DNA from: Theristus sp. LFF4_11 | Lineage: Eukaryota > Nematoda > Chromadorea > Monhysterida > Xyalidae | Assembly (NCBI GenBank): GCA_030248135.1 | Contig: JASANC010000209.1 | Location: 1 to 64,000, forward strand | Length of the DNA: 64,000 bases | Direction: 5' to 3' | The notes under the pieces: generated by a model | Told to the model about the DNA's origin: nothing | What the model saw: the letters and a program-made list of their open reading frames with translations, nothing else | Database searches by the model: none | Position numbers and translations under genes: made by a program | Shown: piece by piece, positions 1-9,299 of the stretch | How positions within the stretch are numbered: the stretch's first letter is position 1 | Layout: each line of letters opens with the position of its first letter

Positions 1-1689
1 GGTTAGGGAAAAAAATCCGGATTTTTTTAATTAAAAAAAAATTATTTTTTTTTAAATTTTTTTTACAAGTTAGGTTCGTTCGAAGCGTCTCGTCGAGCTG
101 AGTTCATCTAGACTATTTTCAGAACGATCCGGAAAACTATAAGAGCGAAAATCGTGTTTTATTGAAATTATGTCCATTTCATAGAGGGAAAGTTGCATTT
201 TCAACAGTAAAACAGGACAATTTTCGACGTGTACTTGAATATTGAACCGTTCTTAGTTGTTCCTCTTTAGAAAATTACCAAAATTTGACTGTGTTCAAAA
301 ATTCCTGTTTGCTGTAGCTAAGTCGGCAACCCCTGTCGACCCGGTCGCCCCCCCCCCAAGACACTTACTTTCAGGTTCAACCAGCTATGCTATCTGCCAC
401 ATGGCGAGAGCCCACTCTTCAAATCATCGTATCGAAAACACGTACCATGATTTCGCGATCACGTTGCGGTAGAGATGTCAAGAAAAAAAAAATTCTATTT
501 TTTTCTTAAAAAAAAAATTTTTTTAATTTTTTTTAAAATGAAAGTTGTTCAGAATTTTTCAGGGAGTCCGAATATCACCATCTGAGGAGCCACCGACTTA
601 CCATATGACCCCCACTCATATGGGAGGAGGGTGAAAATTTCAGACTTGGTTTCGGCGACCCCATTTTCCCACCGACGACATCACGTCTCGTGTTTTGCCT
701 CTCAATTCACCTCAAATAACACGGAAACAAGTTCAACAACAAACCGGTGTGATCATGCTGACGACACGAGGCGAAACAGCAACGAGCAACCAACGAAGTT
801 ACGCTTGCAGTGGCAGACAGTGCAATTTCGACCTTTCGAGATCCTGAAAAACGATGCGTAAATGTGAGTTCTCTGCTTCTATCTCACCTTAGCGGCATCG
901 GAATTTGTTGAACTAGCCTTTGCGACGCTCAAGTACTTCAATGCGCGAGTCGATCATCACTCACCAAGGCTGAAAACAGTCGATAAATCAATCCAGAATA
1001 CCACCTGCAGCGTTGAAGACTAAGTGACAAGGTAAAGTCAAAGAAAATTTTTGTTGAACTTTCGAAAAATTATGCCAAAAACGGCATTTTCAGGGCACAT
1101 TAAAGAAAAAATTTCAAAAATTTTTAATGAAAAAAATAAAAAAAATGCTCATTTTTTTTACTTTTAAAAAAAATTAAAAATTTTTTTTTTTGACCCTTAC
1201 ATCTCTACGTTGCGGGCAACTGACAGACGCAAGTTTAACACGTTAGTTTAGCTCAGCACGCAAGTTTTAACACGTGGCCATGTTATCGGGTATCTGAAAA
1301 ACGGTCGTGTGATGTGGTATTAACCAACATCTCCGCTCCAATTGTTTAACAATATATCGCACAACTCCATTGTAGACCTATAACATACGCCAATCAACAA
1401 GATATCATGTTCATCTCATGGCCTACCGACTGAAAAACATGTTCTAAGTTGCAAGAAAACGATTTCTGAAACGATATTTCAATTCAGTTGAGTCATTTCA
1501 ACGCTAAAAATTGACTCTAGAAGTCATCCAAATCGAAAAACATGGAGTACGTCGGTCTAAATGACCAAATAATGACATTTACCTGAGCACACAAAGAAGT
1601 TGGGAAGAAAATTTGGTTTGAACTTTCAAAAAATTATGCCATAAATCGAATTTTCAGAGCAAAGTAGAAGAACAAAGCCCCTAACCCTA
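1..1689 (+). mobile_element. hAT-like non-autonomous element, family A copy 1 (left end cut by window edge)
   Basis: The right end reads GCCCCTAACCCTA and the window opens with GGTTAGGG, the expected TAGGGTTAGGG terminus minus its first bases. Most of 1-1,673 is repeated in inverted orientation at about 2,250-3,185, so the two are copies of one element facing opposite ways. The interior is long A/T homopolymer runs and no coding region is seen. A family B element (470-1,207) is inserted in this copy and absent from the partner. Membership of the hAT superfamily is inferred from the 8-bp target duplication of copy 2. Confidence 0.6.
470..1207 (+). mobile_element. hAT-like element, family B copy 1 (738 bp)
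   Basis: It starts TAGAGATGTCAAG and ends CTTACATCTCTA, an imperfect terminal inverted repeat. The 8 bases CGTTGCGG flank it on both sides (462-469 and 1,208-1,215). The partner copy of the host repeat carries the same site once, near 2,705-2,720 on the opposite strand, so an empty site is present in the window. An 8-bp duplication with TAG-type ends is typical of hAT transposons. The interior holds a 76-codon open frame (631-861) seen in every family B copy; no transposase is present. Confidence 0.8.
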
Positions 1690-2141
1690 GTAGAGATAGA
1701 TTTGAAATTTTGGGGGGGTTACTATGTTACTTACTAGAACAACTATGCTGGAACAACTGTGCTCGAACTCATTCATTTATTCAAGGTAAACAAAGGAAGA
1801 AAAAAATGTGTGTGCCTACAAGTAAAAAAAAAACTGAATACTATTTCCAGAAACCCAAAAACAGATAAGCCAGAGAGAGAGAGCCTGTTCTAGTTGGTTT
1901 CCTGATTGCATCAGCCATCTCACATGTCACGTCACATCCCACGCTGTAAAGGTTACGAAGAAAAAATGCACAAAACAGAGCTAGAGCGCAGATTATCTTA
2001 TTTCAGGCTTCGGTAACGTGCTGCATTGCTGCTGCATGGCGTCATTCCATTCCAGCTTAGCGAAATTCATTCATTCAGCGAAATTCGCTAAAAGCGAAAT
2101 ACGGAAAAGCGAAACTCGACGTCATCAGCGAAAGCGGGACC
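1690..2141. other. Spacer between the two family A elements
   Basis: About 450 bp of ordinary-complexity DNA with no gene or long open frame that I recognise. It includes short iterations of the motif GCGAAA (about 2,075-2,135) and a small GA run near 1,873. Confidence 0.4.
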
Positions 2142-3188
2142 TAGGGTTAGGGGCTTTGGAAAAAAATTTTTTTTTTATTTTTTTTTCGTTTTTTTAAAAA
2201 AAAAAATTTGGATTTTTTTTTTCAAACTTAAAAAAAAATTTGAAAAATTTTTCTTCTACTTTGCTCTGAAAATTCGATTTATGGCATAATTTTTTGAAAG
2301 TTCAAACCAAATTTTCTTCCCAACTTCTTTGTGTGCTTAGGTACATGTCATTATTTGGTCATTTTGACCGACGTACTCCATGTTTTTCGATTTGGATGAC
2401 TTCTAGAGTCAATTTTTAGCGTTGAAATGACTTAACTGAATTGAAATATCGTTTCAGAAATCGTTTTCTTGCAACTTAGAACATGTTTTTTCAGTCGGTA
2501 GGCCATGAGATGAACATGATATTTTGTTGATTGGCGTATGTTATAGGTCTACAATGGAGTTGTGCGATATATTGTTAAACAATTGGAGCGGAGATGTTGG
2601 TTAATACCACATCACACGACCGTTTTTCAGATACCCGATAACATGGCCACATGTTAAAACTTGCGTGCTGAGCTAAACTAACGTGTTAAACTTGCGTCTG
2701 TCAGTTGCCCGCAACGTGATCGCGAAATCATGGTACGTGTTTTCGATACGATGATTTGAAGAGTGGGCTCTCGCCATGTGGCAGATAGCATAGCTGGTTG
2801 AACCTGAAAGTAAGTGTCTTGGGGGGGGGGGGCGACCGGGTCGACAGGGGTTGCCGACTTAGCTACAGCAAACAGGAATTTTTGAACACAGTCAAATTTT
2901 GGTAATTTTCTAAAGAGGAACAACTAAGAACGGTTCAATATTCAAGTACACGTCGAAAATTGTCCTGTTTTACTGTTGAAAATGCAACTTTCCCTCTATG
3001 AAATGGACATAATTTCAATAAAACACGATTTTCGCTCTTATAGTTTTCCGGATCGTTCTGAAAATAGTCTAGATGAACTCAGCTCGACGAGACGCTTCGA
3101 ACAAACCTAACTTGTAAAAAAAAATTTAAAAAAAATATTTTTTTTTAATTTAAAAAAAAAATCCGGATTTTTTTTTTCCTTAACTCTA
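2142..3188 (-). mobile_element. hAT-like element, family A copy 2 (1,047 bp)
   Basis: It begins TAGGGTTAGGGGC and ends TTAACTCTA. A perfect 8-bp target duplication GCGGGACC lies at 2,134-2,141 and 3,189-3,196, which fixes both ends. It is inverted relative to copy 1. It has homopolymer-rich interior sequence, a run of 11 or more G near 2,821-2,832, and no coding capacity. The target duplication is directly visible; the superfamily name is inference from its length and the TAGGG end. Confidence 0.8.
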
Positions 3189-3229
3189 GCGGGACCACGA
3201 GTGAGGGTGAGGCCGTGAGGGGGACTGGC

Positions 3230-3974
3230 TAGAGATGTAAGGGTCAAAAAAAATTTTTTTTTTGATTTTTTTTTAAAAAGTAAAAAAAAAATGAGCATTT
3301 TTTTTTATTTTTTTTATTAAAAATTTTTGAAATTTTTTCTTTAATGTGCCCTGAAAATGCCGTTTTTGGCATAATTTTTCGAAAGTTCAACAAAAATTTT
3401 CTTTGACTTTACCTTGTCACTTAGTCTTCAACGCTGCAGGTGGTATTCTGGATTGATTTATCGACTGTTTTCAGCCTTGGTGAGTGATGATCGACTCGCG
3501 CATTGAAGTACTTGAGCGTCGCAAAGGCTAGTTCAACAAATTCCGATGTCGCTAAGGTGAGATAGAAGCAGAGAACTCACATTTACGCATCGTTTTTCAG
3601 GATCTCGAAAGGTGGAAATTGCACTGTCTGCCACTGCAAGCGTAACTTCGTTGGTTGCTCGTTGCTGTTTCGCCTCGTGTCGTCAGCGTGATCACACCGG
3701 TTTGTTGTGGAACTTGTTTCCATGTTATTTGAGGTGAATTGAGAGGCAAAACACGAGACGTGATGTCGTCGGTGGGAAAATGGGGTCGCCGAAACCAAGT
3801 CTGAAATTTTCACCCTCCTCCCATATGAGTGGGGGTCATATGGTAAGCTCCTCAGATGGTGATATTCGGACTCCCTGAAAAATTCTGAACAACTTTCATT
3901 TAAAAAAAAAATTAAAAAAAAAATTTTTTTTTAAAGAAAAAAAAATAGAAAATTTTTTTTTCTTGACATCTCTC
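3230..3974 (-). mobile_element. hAT-like element, family B copy 2 (745 bp)
   Basis: Inverted relative to copy 1: it starts TAGAGATGTAAGG and ends CTTGACATCTCTC. A perfect 8-bp duplication GGACTGGC flanks it (3,222-3,229 and 3,975-3,982). It carries the same 76-codon frame on the minus strand (3,583-3,813) with a few substitutions. No transposase is present, so it would need one in trans. Confidence 0.8.
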
Positions 3975-4099
3975 GGACTGGCGAGTGGCGAGTGGGGGGG
4001 CATAGTTGTTGCCAGAGCCGAGGGGTTGGGCGGGCTGGGCCCAGTTAGGGTTGTTAAACAAAAATCGAAATTAAAAAAAAGTGATTAAAAAAACAAAAA

Positions 4100-4275
4100 T
4101 GCCATCCGTGGGGGGGGGGGGGTGGCGGCCAAATTTTCGAGGGGGGGGGGGTCCGATGGGGGGTGCCCGGTTTTAGGGGGGGTGGCACGGTGCCCCCCGC
4201 CCCCCCCCACCCGACGGTCTCTGGTGCTCTGGGGACCGTGTAACCCCCCCCCCCCCCCCACCCCCCCTCGCCCAC
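4100..4275. repeat. G-run / C-run block, likely quadruplex- and hairpin-forming
   Basis: Runs of 10 or more G (4,110-4,200) are followed by runs of 9 to 16 C (4,195-4,270), enclosing a short mixed stretch near 4,205-4,240. The two halves are partly complementary, so the DNA could form a hairpin, and the G half has many GGGG tracts able to form quadruplexes. Open frames here translate only to Gly/Pro/Arg-rich artefacts. Confidence 0.7.
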
Positions 4276-4404
4276 GGTACTGTTTTGAAAACCTTAAATT
4301 TCGCACAATTTTTCGAAAGTTCAACAAAATTTTTTTTTGATATTACCTCGTAAAACCGTCAGCAGTCGATTTTGGACCGTTTTACCGACTGATTTTGAAT
4401 CATA

Positions 4405-5935
4405 GACAAAAGACCGCACGTACCAAAAGACCGCACGTGCCAAAAGACCGCAAGACCAAAATACCGCAGATTGGCGTGGAACCAAAAGACCGCACGTGCC
4501 AAAAGACCGCACGAGCATTTAGAAAGTTGGTTTCGCTGATTCTATTTCGATTTTACAATTGAATCAAGCAATTCGTATCATTTCTTGTGATAAATTGTGT
4601 TGTCTTCGTTTGTTAATTGTTCGAGTTTCACTTTTACGCAACAAAAATGTTTTTTTCCTGGTTCAGTGGATTTGGAACACGGCCAAATGGCATTTTCGGG
4701 GTTCAGTGGATTTGGAACACGGCCAAATAGTAAAAATGATTGTGGACGCAACCTTCAAAACTCACTTTTATTGCAAAGCAACCGATGCTGAATAAAACAA
4801 CAACCAACTACAAACTACATATCAACGTGTTCCGGATGTTCTGCTGAGATGATTGAGCCGTCGATCGTCGAAATTGGCTGAGGAAATCGTGATCTGGACG
4901 ACGTTATGTGTTGGCTGTTAGTGCGTTTCGCGAAATGTCTCTTGTGCGCCGACCTGTCACGCTTCTCTACCGGCGTTGTGCTAATCCGATTTAGACGAAC
5001 GATAGCTCAATCAACTCAGCAGAACACCGGCAACACGATTAGTTTTTTGTGGTTAGTTTCGATCATTTTTTCAGAAACCAAAAAATCCAAAATCACCATA
5101 AATTTGTATTTTGTCGTTTTTCACACTTTTTTTATTGCAAAGCAACCGATGCTGAATAAAACAACAACCAACAACAAACGACATATCAACGTGTTTCCGC
5201 TGCTCTGCTGAGTTGATTGAGTCATGGATCATGAAAATTGGCTGGGGGAATCGCGAGCTGGGCGACGTTTTCTGTTGACAATCTGTGCGTTTCACCGTGT
5301 GTCGCGCGCGCCGACCTGTCACACAGCACTGCCGGCGCTGTGTTTGACCGATTTCGACGAACGACAGCTCAATCAATTCAGCAGAACACCGGAAACACGA
5401 TGATGTGTCGTTTGGGTTGGTTCCGATTATTTTTTTCAAAACCAAAAAAAATCCAAAATCACCATAAATTTGTGTTTTGTCGTCTTTCACACTTTATTTA
5501 TTGCGCGCCAACCGATGTTTAATATAACAAAAACCAACCATAAACGACATGTCATCATGTTCCGGGTGCTCTGCTGATTTGATTGAGCCACGGATTGCCA
5601 AAATCGGCCAAGGAAATCGTGATTCACGACGTTTTGTGTTCGCTGTTTGTGCGTCACGACATGTGTCTTGTGCGCCGACCTGTCACGCGACTTTGCCGGC
5701 TCTGTGCTCAACCGATTTTAAGGATCGACGGCTCAATCAATGGTTTTTGTAGAATAAAAAAGGATAGGAAGACAAAATAAACATAAAAGAACATATCATA
5801 ATCACGTACGCAGTGACTGATTTTGGTGCGGTCTTTTGGCACGTGCGGTATTTTGGTTTGATAGCATCTGCGGTCTTTTGGTCACAAAAAAATCAAATCT
5901 GCGGTCTTTTGGCACGTGCGGTCTTTTGTCCGCAA
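4405..5935. mobile_element. Foldback element with AAAAGACCGC motif arrays at both ends
   Basis: The motif AAAAGACCGC (one copy AAAATACCGC) occurs at 4,408, 4,425, 4,442, 4,458, 4,484 and 4,501, mostly 17 bp apart, often followed by ACGTGCC. The complement GCGGTCTTTT recurs at 5,828, 5,870, 5,901 and 5,918, with GCGGTATTTT at 5,845. The arrays therefore face each other across about 1.3 kb. The interior is a tandem repeat. No transposase is visible. Motif arrays near termini resemble transposase-binding sites; that role is inference. Confidence 0.6.
4766..5760. repeat. Tandem repeat, period about 366 bp, under 3 copies
   Basis: Units begin near 4,766, 5,131 and 5,497 at GCAACCGATG-like sequence and keep the same order of blocks. 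Each unit also contains its own inverted pair: CTGCTGAG.TGATTGAG in the first part is complementary to CTCAATCA.CTCAGCAG later in the unit. Units differ by scattered substitutions. No protein family is recognised in any frame. Confidence 0.7.
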
Positions 5936-6748
5936 GCCCTGATTTTAGGCTTCGACAACATCTGCGATGAAGTTTTTGAGCGTCCCAAATCTTGGCCTGG
6001 CCTACCATTTCCGATGCAGATAAGGTGACGATTCGCCTTGCAGAGCGTCCGATTGTGCTCGCTGCTCAGTTTGCGAGCGCTACGTTGTCTGGTTGCTGCT
6101 TCGTGTCGTGTCGTCGCGACATCATCAGAAGAATTGATCGAATTTCAAGGCGGTATGTTTGTCTTCACTTTAGCATTAGCTTAGCTGGGAACAGTTAGTG
6201 ACGTTTTGGAGGTCAAAACACAAGAAGAGGCATGGTAGCGGTTTGGAAAAAGGGTAAATGAGGTCACCAAAACAAAATCTGCAAAGTTCCGCCATACGGG
6301 AGTCATTCGGGAAGCGCTTGCATATCAAATGTGGTTCTTCGAACTCCCTGATTGATTTAGCACAACTTTGATGTCTGAAATTTGAAAAAAGAATTAAAAA
6401 AAAGCAAAAATGCTGATTTTTGTTTTTTAACAACCCTAGTTGACAAACCGGTTTCCTCCAATTTGAAGCGTGAAACCAAGGTAATTTACTGCTTTTTTGT
6501 TTCATCGCAGCGCGCTTATTAATAGCTCAAATGAAAGCCCTCGTTCTGCTGAATAATCCTGTGTGAGGGTTTTTTGAAATTCAAAAATTTGAAGAAGTTA
6601 TTTGAATTTGAAATTTTCGATTAAGTGCGTCTGTCTGTGGTGAGCGTGTACAGTGCACTGAATGACTGTGTTTATGTGCTTGATAGATATTTATGATGGA
6701 TACCGTTCACATGATTGCATGAAACAGTCATACGTCTGAAGGTGGGGC

Positions 6749-7881
6749 TAGAGATGTAACGGTCAAAATTTTTTTTGCAAAAAAAAGAAAAAAAAAGGGC
6801 ATTTTTTTATTTTTTTTATTAAAAATTTTTGAAATTTTTTCTTTAATGTGCCTTGAAAATGCCGTTTTTGGCATAATTTTTCGAAAGTTCAACAAAAATT
6901 TTCTTAGACACTTAGTCTTCAACGCTGCAGGTGGTATTCTGGATTGATTTATCGACTGTTTTCAGCCTTGGTGAGTGATGATCGACTCGCGCATTGAAGT
7001 ACTTGAGCGTCGCAAAGGCTAGTTCAACAAATTCCGATGCCGCTAAGGTGAGATAGAAGCAGAGAACTCACATTTACGCATCGTTTTTCAGGATCTCGAA
7101 AGGTCGAAATTGCACTGTCTGCCACTGCAAGCGTAACTTCGTTGGTTGCTCGTTGCTGTTTCGCCTCGTGTCGTCAGCATGATCACACCGGTTTGTTGTT
7201 GAACTTGTTTCCGTGTTATTTGAGGTGAATTGAGAGGCAAAACACGAGACGTGATGTCGTCGGTGGGAAAATGGGGTCGCCGAAACCAAGTCTGAAATTT
7301 TCACCCTCCTCCCATATGAGTGGGGGTCATATGGTAAGTCGGAGGCTCCTCAGATGGTGATATTCGGACTCCCTGAAAAATTCTGAACAACTTTTATTTA
7401 AAAAAAATTTAAATTTTTTTTTAAAGAAAAAAATAGGAAATTTTTTTCTCTTGACATCTCTAGGTGAGATAGAAGCAGAGAACTCACATTTATGCATCGT
7501 TTTTCAGGATCTCGAAAGGTCGAAATTGCACTGTCTGCCACTGCAAGCGTAACTTCGTTGGTTGCTCGTTGCTGTTTCGCCTCGTGTCGTCAGCATGATC
7601 ACACCGGTTTGTTGTTGAACTTGTTTCCGTGTTATTTGAGGTAAATTGAGAGGCAAAGCACGAGACGTGATGTCGGCGGTGGGAAAATGGGTTCGCCGAA
7701 ACCAAGTCTGAAATTTTCACCCTAATCCCATATGAGTGGGGGTCATATGTTAAGTCGGTGGCTCCTCAGATGGTGATATTCGGACTCCCTGAAAAATTCT
7801 GAACAACTTTGATTTAAAAAAAATTAAAAAAAAATTTTTTAAAGAAAAAAAATAGGAAATTTTTTTTTCTTGACATCTCTA
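6749..7881 (-). mobile_element. hAT-like element, family B copy 3, with an internal direct duplication
   Basis: It starts TAGAGATGTAACGG and ends TTGACATCTCTA. Flanks GGTGGGGC (6,741-6,748) and GGTAGGAC (7,882-7,889) look like a diverged 8-bp duplication. About 418 bp (7,045-7,462), including the terminus, is repeated directly at 7,463-7,881, so the element has two right ends. Both halves keep the 76-codon frame (7,074-7,304 and 7,490-7,720, minus strand). Confidence 0.75.
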
Positions 7882-8420
7882 GGTAGGACCCATGGGTTAC
7901 GGTAACGGTAGTTTTGGGCCTTGACACGAAGTTGCTGAAAACCACTTTGTTTCATGTGAATAACAGTTGAAACCTTTTAGAAACATGCAGCATTATAACA
8001 GAATGTCAAAAAACCGTATTTCAAAGATTACGGTAACTCTGCAGTAGGTCTCGACACGTTTTTTTCAAAAACGTCCTTTTATTTGCCAGGAAAAGCTACT
8101 AGAATGATCAATACCTTTCACATGATTGGTGGTTGACAAATAAGTTTGACATCGCAGTCGTGAAAATGAGAAAGCATGCCAATGAAAACCGGTAACGAAT
8201 GCAGCAAGTGACTCGAGGGGTAGCGAACGAACGTCTTCTCAAGTAATAATGTCATGTTGTGTGACATTAGTTGCATTTGTACATGTAGTCCAAGTCGCGA
8301 TGTCACCCTGAGAGTAGTGGCGCACATGCCAATTTCGTAGCCGCCGTTTGCTGAACGTCGCTGAGTGAAACAGCCGAGCTTTTTCAGAGTTCCGTTGCAT
8401 GTTTCTAAAAAATGTTGTCA

Positions 8421-8616
8421 CCCTCGTGGCCTGGTGGTAGTGCGTTAGACTACAGTCTGTGCGCTCGGGGGATCGATCCCCGCCGAGGGGTGTATTGGCA
8501 CTTAATGACAGAGAAAACTCGATGGGCGCCCTACTCAATGGCGTTCTGTACGCTTCTCTGGGTTAGCCCTGGCTAAAAACATCGCCTGAAAATCACAACA
8601 ACAACAACAAAAAAAA
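8421..8616 (+). mobile_element. tRNA-derived SINE
   Basis: The 5' part has a pol III box A-like TGGCCTGGTGG and a box B-like GGATCGATCCC, with CCCTCG pairing to CGAGGG as in an acceptor stem. A roughly 100-bp unrelated body follows, and the element ends in an ACAACAACAA plus A-rich tail. The host sequence reads without it at about 8,870-8,890 (TTTCTAAAAGGTTTCAACTG), so the empty site is visible. It cannot fold a normal anticodon arm, so it is a SINE rather than a working tRNA gene. Confidence 0.75.
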
Positions 8617-9299
8617 GATTTCAACTGTTATTCACAAGAAACAAAATGGTTTTCAAGAACTTCGTGTCAAGACCCAAAACTACCACTACCGTAATCCGTG
8701 GGACTAAACTTCCGACATATGACTGTTACATGCAGTCATGTGAACGGTATTCATCATTCCAGTAGTTTTTCATAGCAATAAAGGACGTTTAAAAAAATCG
8801 TGTCGAGACCAACAGCAGAGTTACCGTAACCCTTGAAATCCGGTTTTTGACATATTCTGTGATAATGCTGCATGTTTCTAAAAGGTTTCAACTGTTATTC
8901 ACAAGAAACAAAGTGGTTTTCAGCAACTTCGTGTCAAGACCCAAAACTACCGCTACCGTAATCCGCGGGCACTATCTTCATACGTATGACTGTTTCACAC
9001 AATCTTGTGAACGGTTACCATCATAAAAATCCATCAGGCACATAAATACAGTCATTCAGTGCACTGTACACGCTCACCACAGACGCACTCAATCAAAAAT
9101 TTCAAATTCAAGTAACTTCTTCAAATTTTGGAATTTCAAAAACCCTCACACAGGATTACTCAGCAGAGCGAGGGCTTTCATTTGAGCTATCAATCAGCGC
9201 GCTGCGATGAAATTTGAGCGGGCCCATATTTTCAAGGAGTACCCTCGAGTCCTCGACCCCTGGTTAGATTTGACTTACGAGCACGACCTAAGTTTCAGG

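Larger units (their letters stand above)
4046..6438. mobile_element. hAT-like element, family C, with a nested foldback
   Basis: The termini are TAGGGTTGTTAAAC (4,046) and GTTTTTTAACAACCCTA (6,438), inverted repeats of the TAGGG type seen in the neighbouring hAT-like families. I could not find an 8-bp duplication, so the boundaries are less certain. It contains G/C homopolymer blocks (4,100-4,275) and a nested foldback (about 4,405-5,935). No transposase is visible. Confidence 0.5.
6498..9220. repeat. Composite inverted repeat (foldback) interrupted by a hAT-like element and a SINE
   Basis: 6,498-6,748 joined to 7,882-8,105 is complementary to about 8,765-9,220. The left arm is broken by the family B element at 6,749-7,881 and reads continuously against the right arm once that is removed. 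A further direct partial copy of the right arm (about 8,390-8,740) is broken by the SINE at 8,421-8,616. The order of events is readable: foldback first, then insertions. No gene is seen. Confidence 0.75.

Noticed and set aside
1..10. TTAGGG-like sequence suggesting a telomere (also at 2,142 and 1,680)
   Set aside because: Single occurrences only; they are the termini of hAT-like elements with target duplications, not tandem telomere repeats.
4054..4340. Gly/Pro-rich open frames on both strands
   Set aside because: Translations of G and C homopolymers inside a transposon, with no splice or family support.
8421..8492. Functional tRNA gene
   Set aside because: The boxes are present but the anticodon arm cannot form the normal 5-bp stem and 7-nt loop, and the sequence continues into a SINE body and tail.
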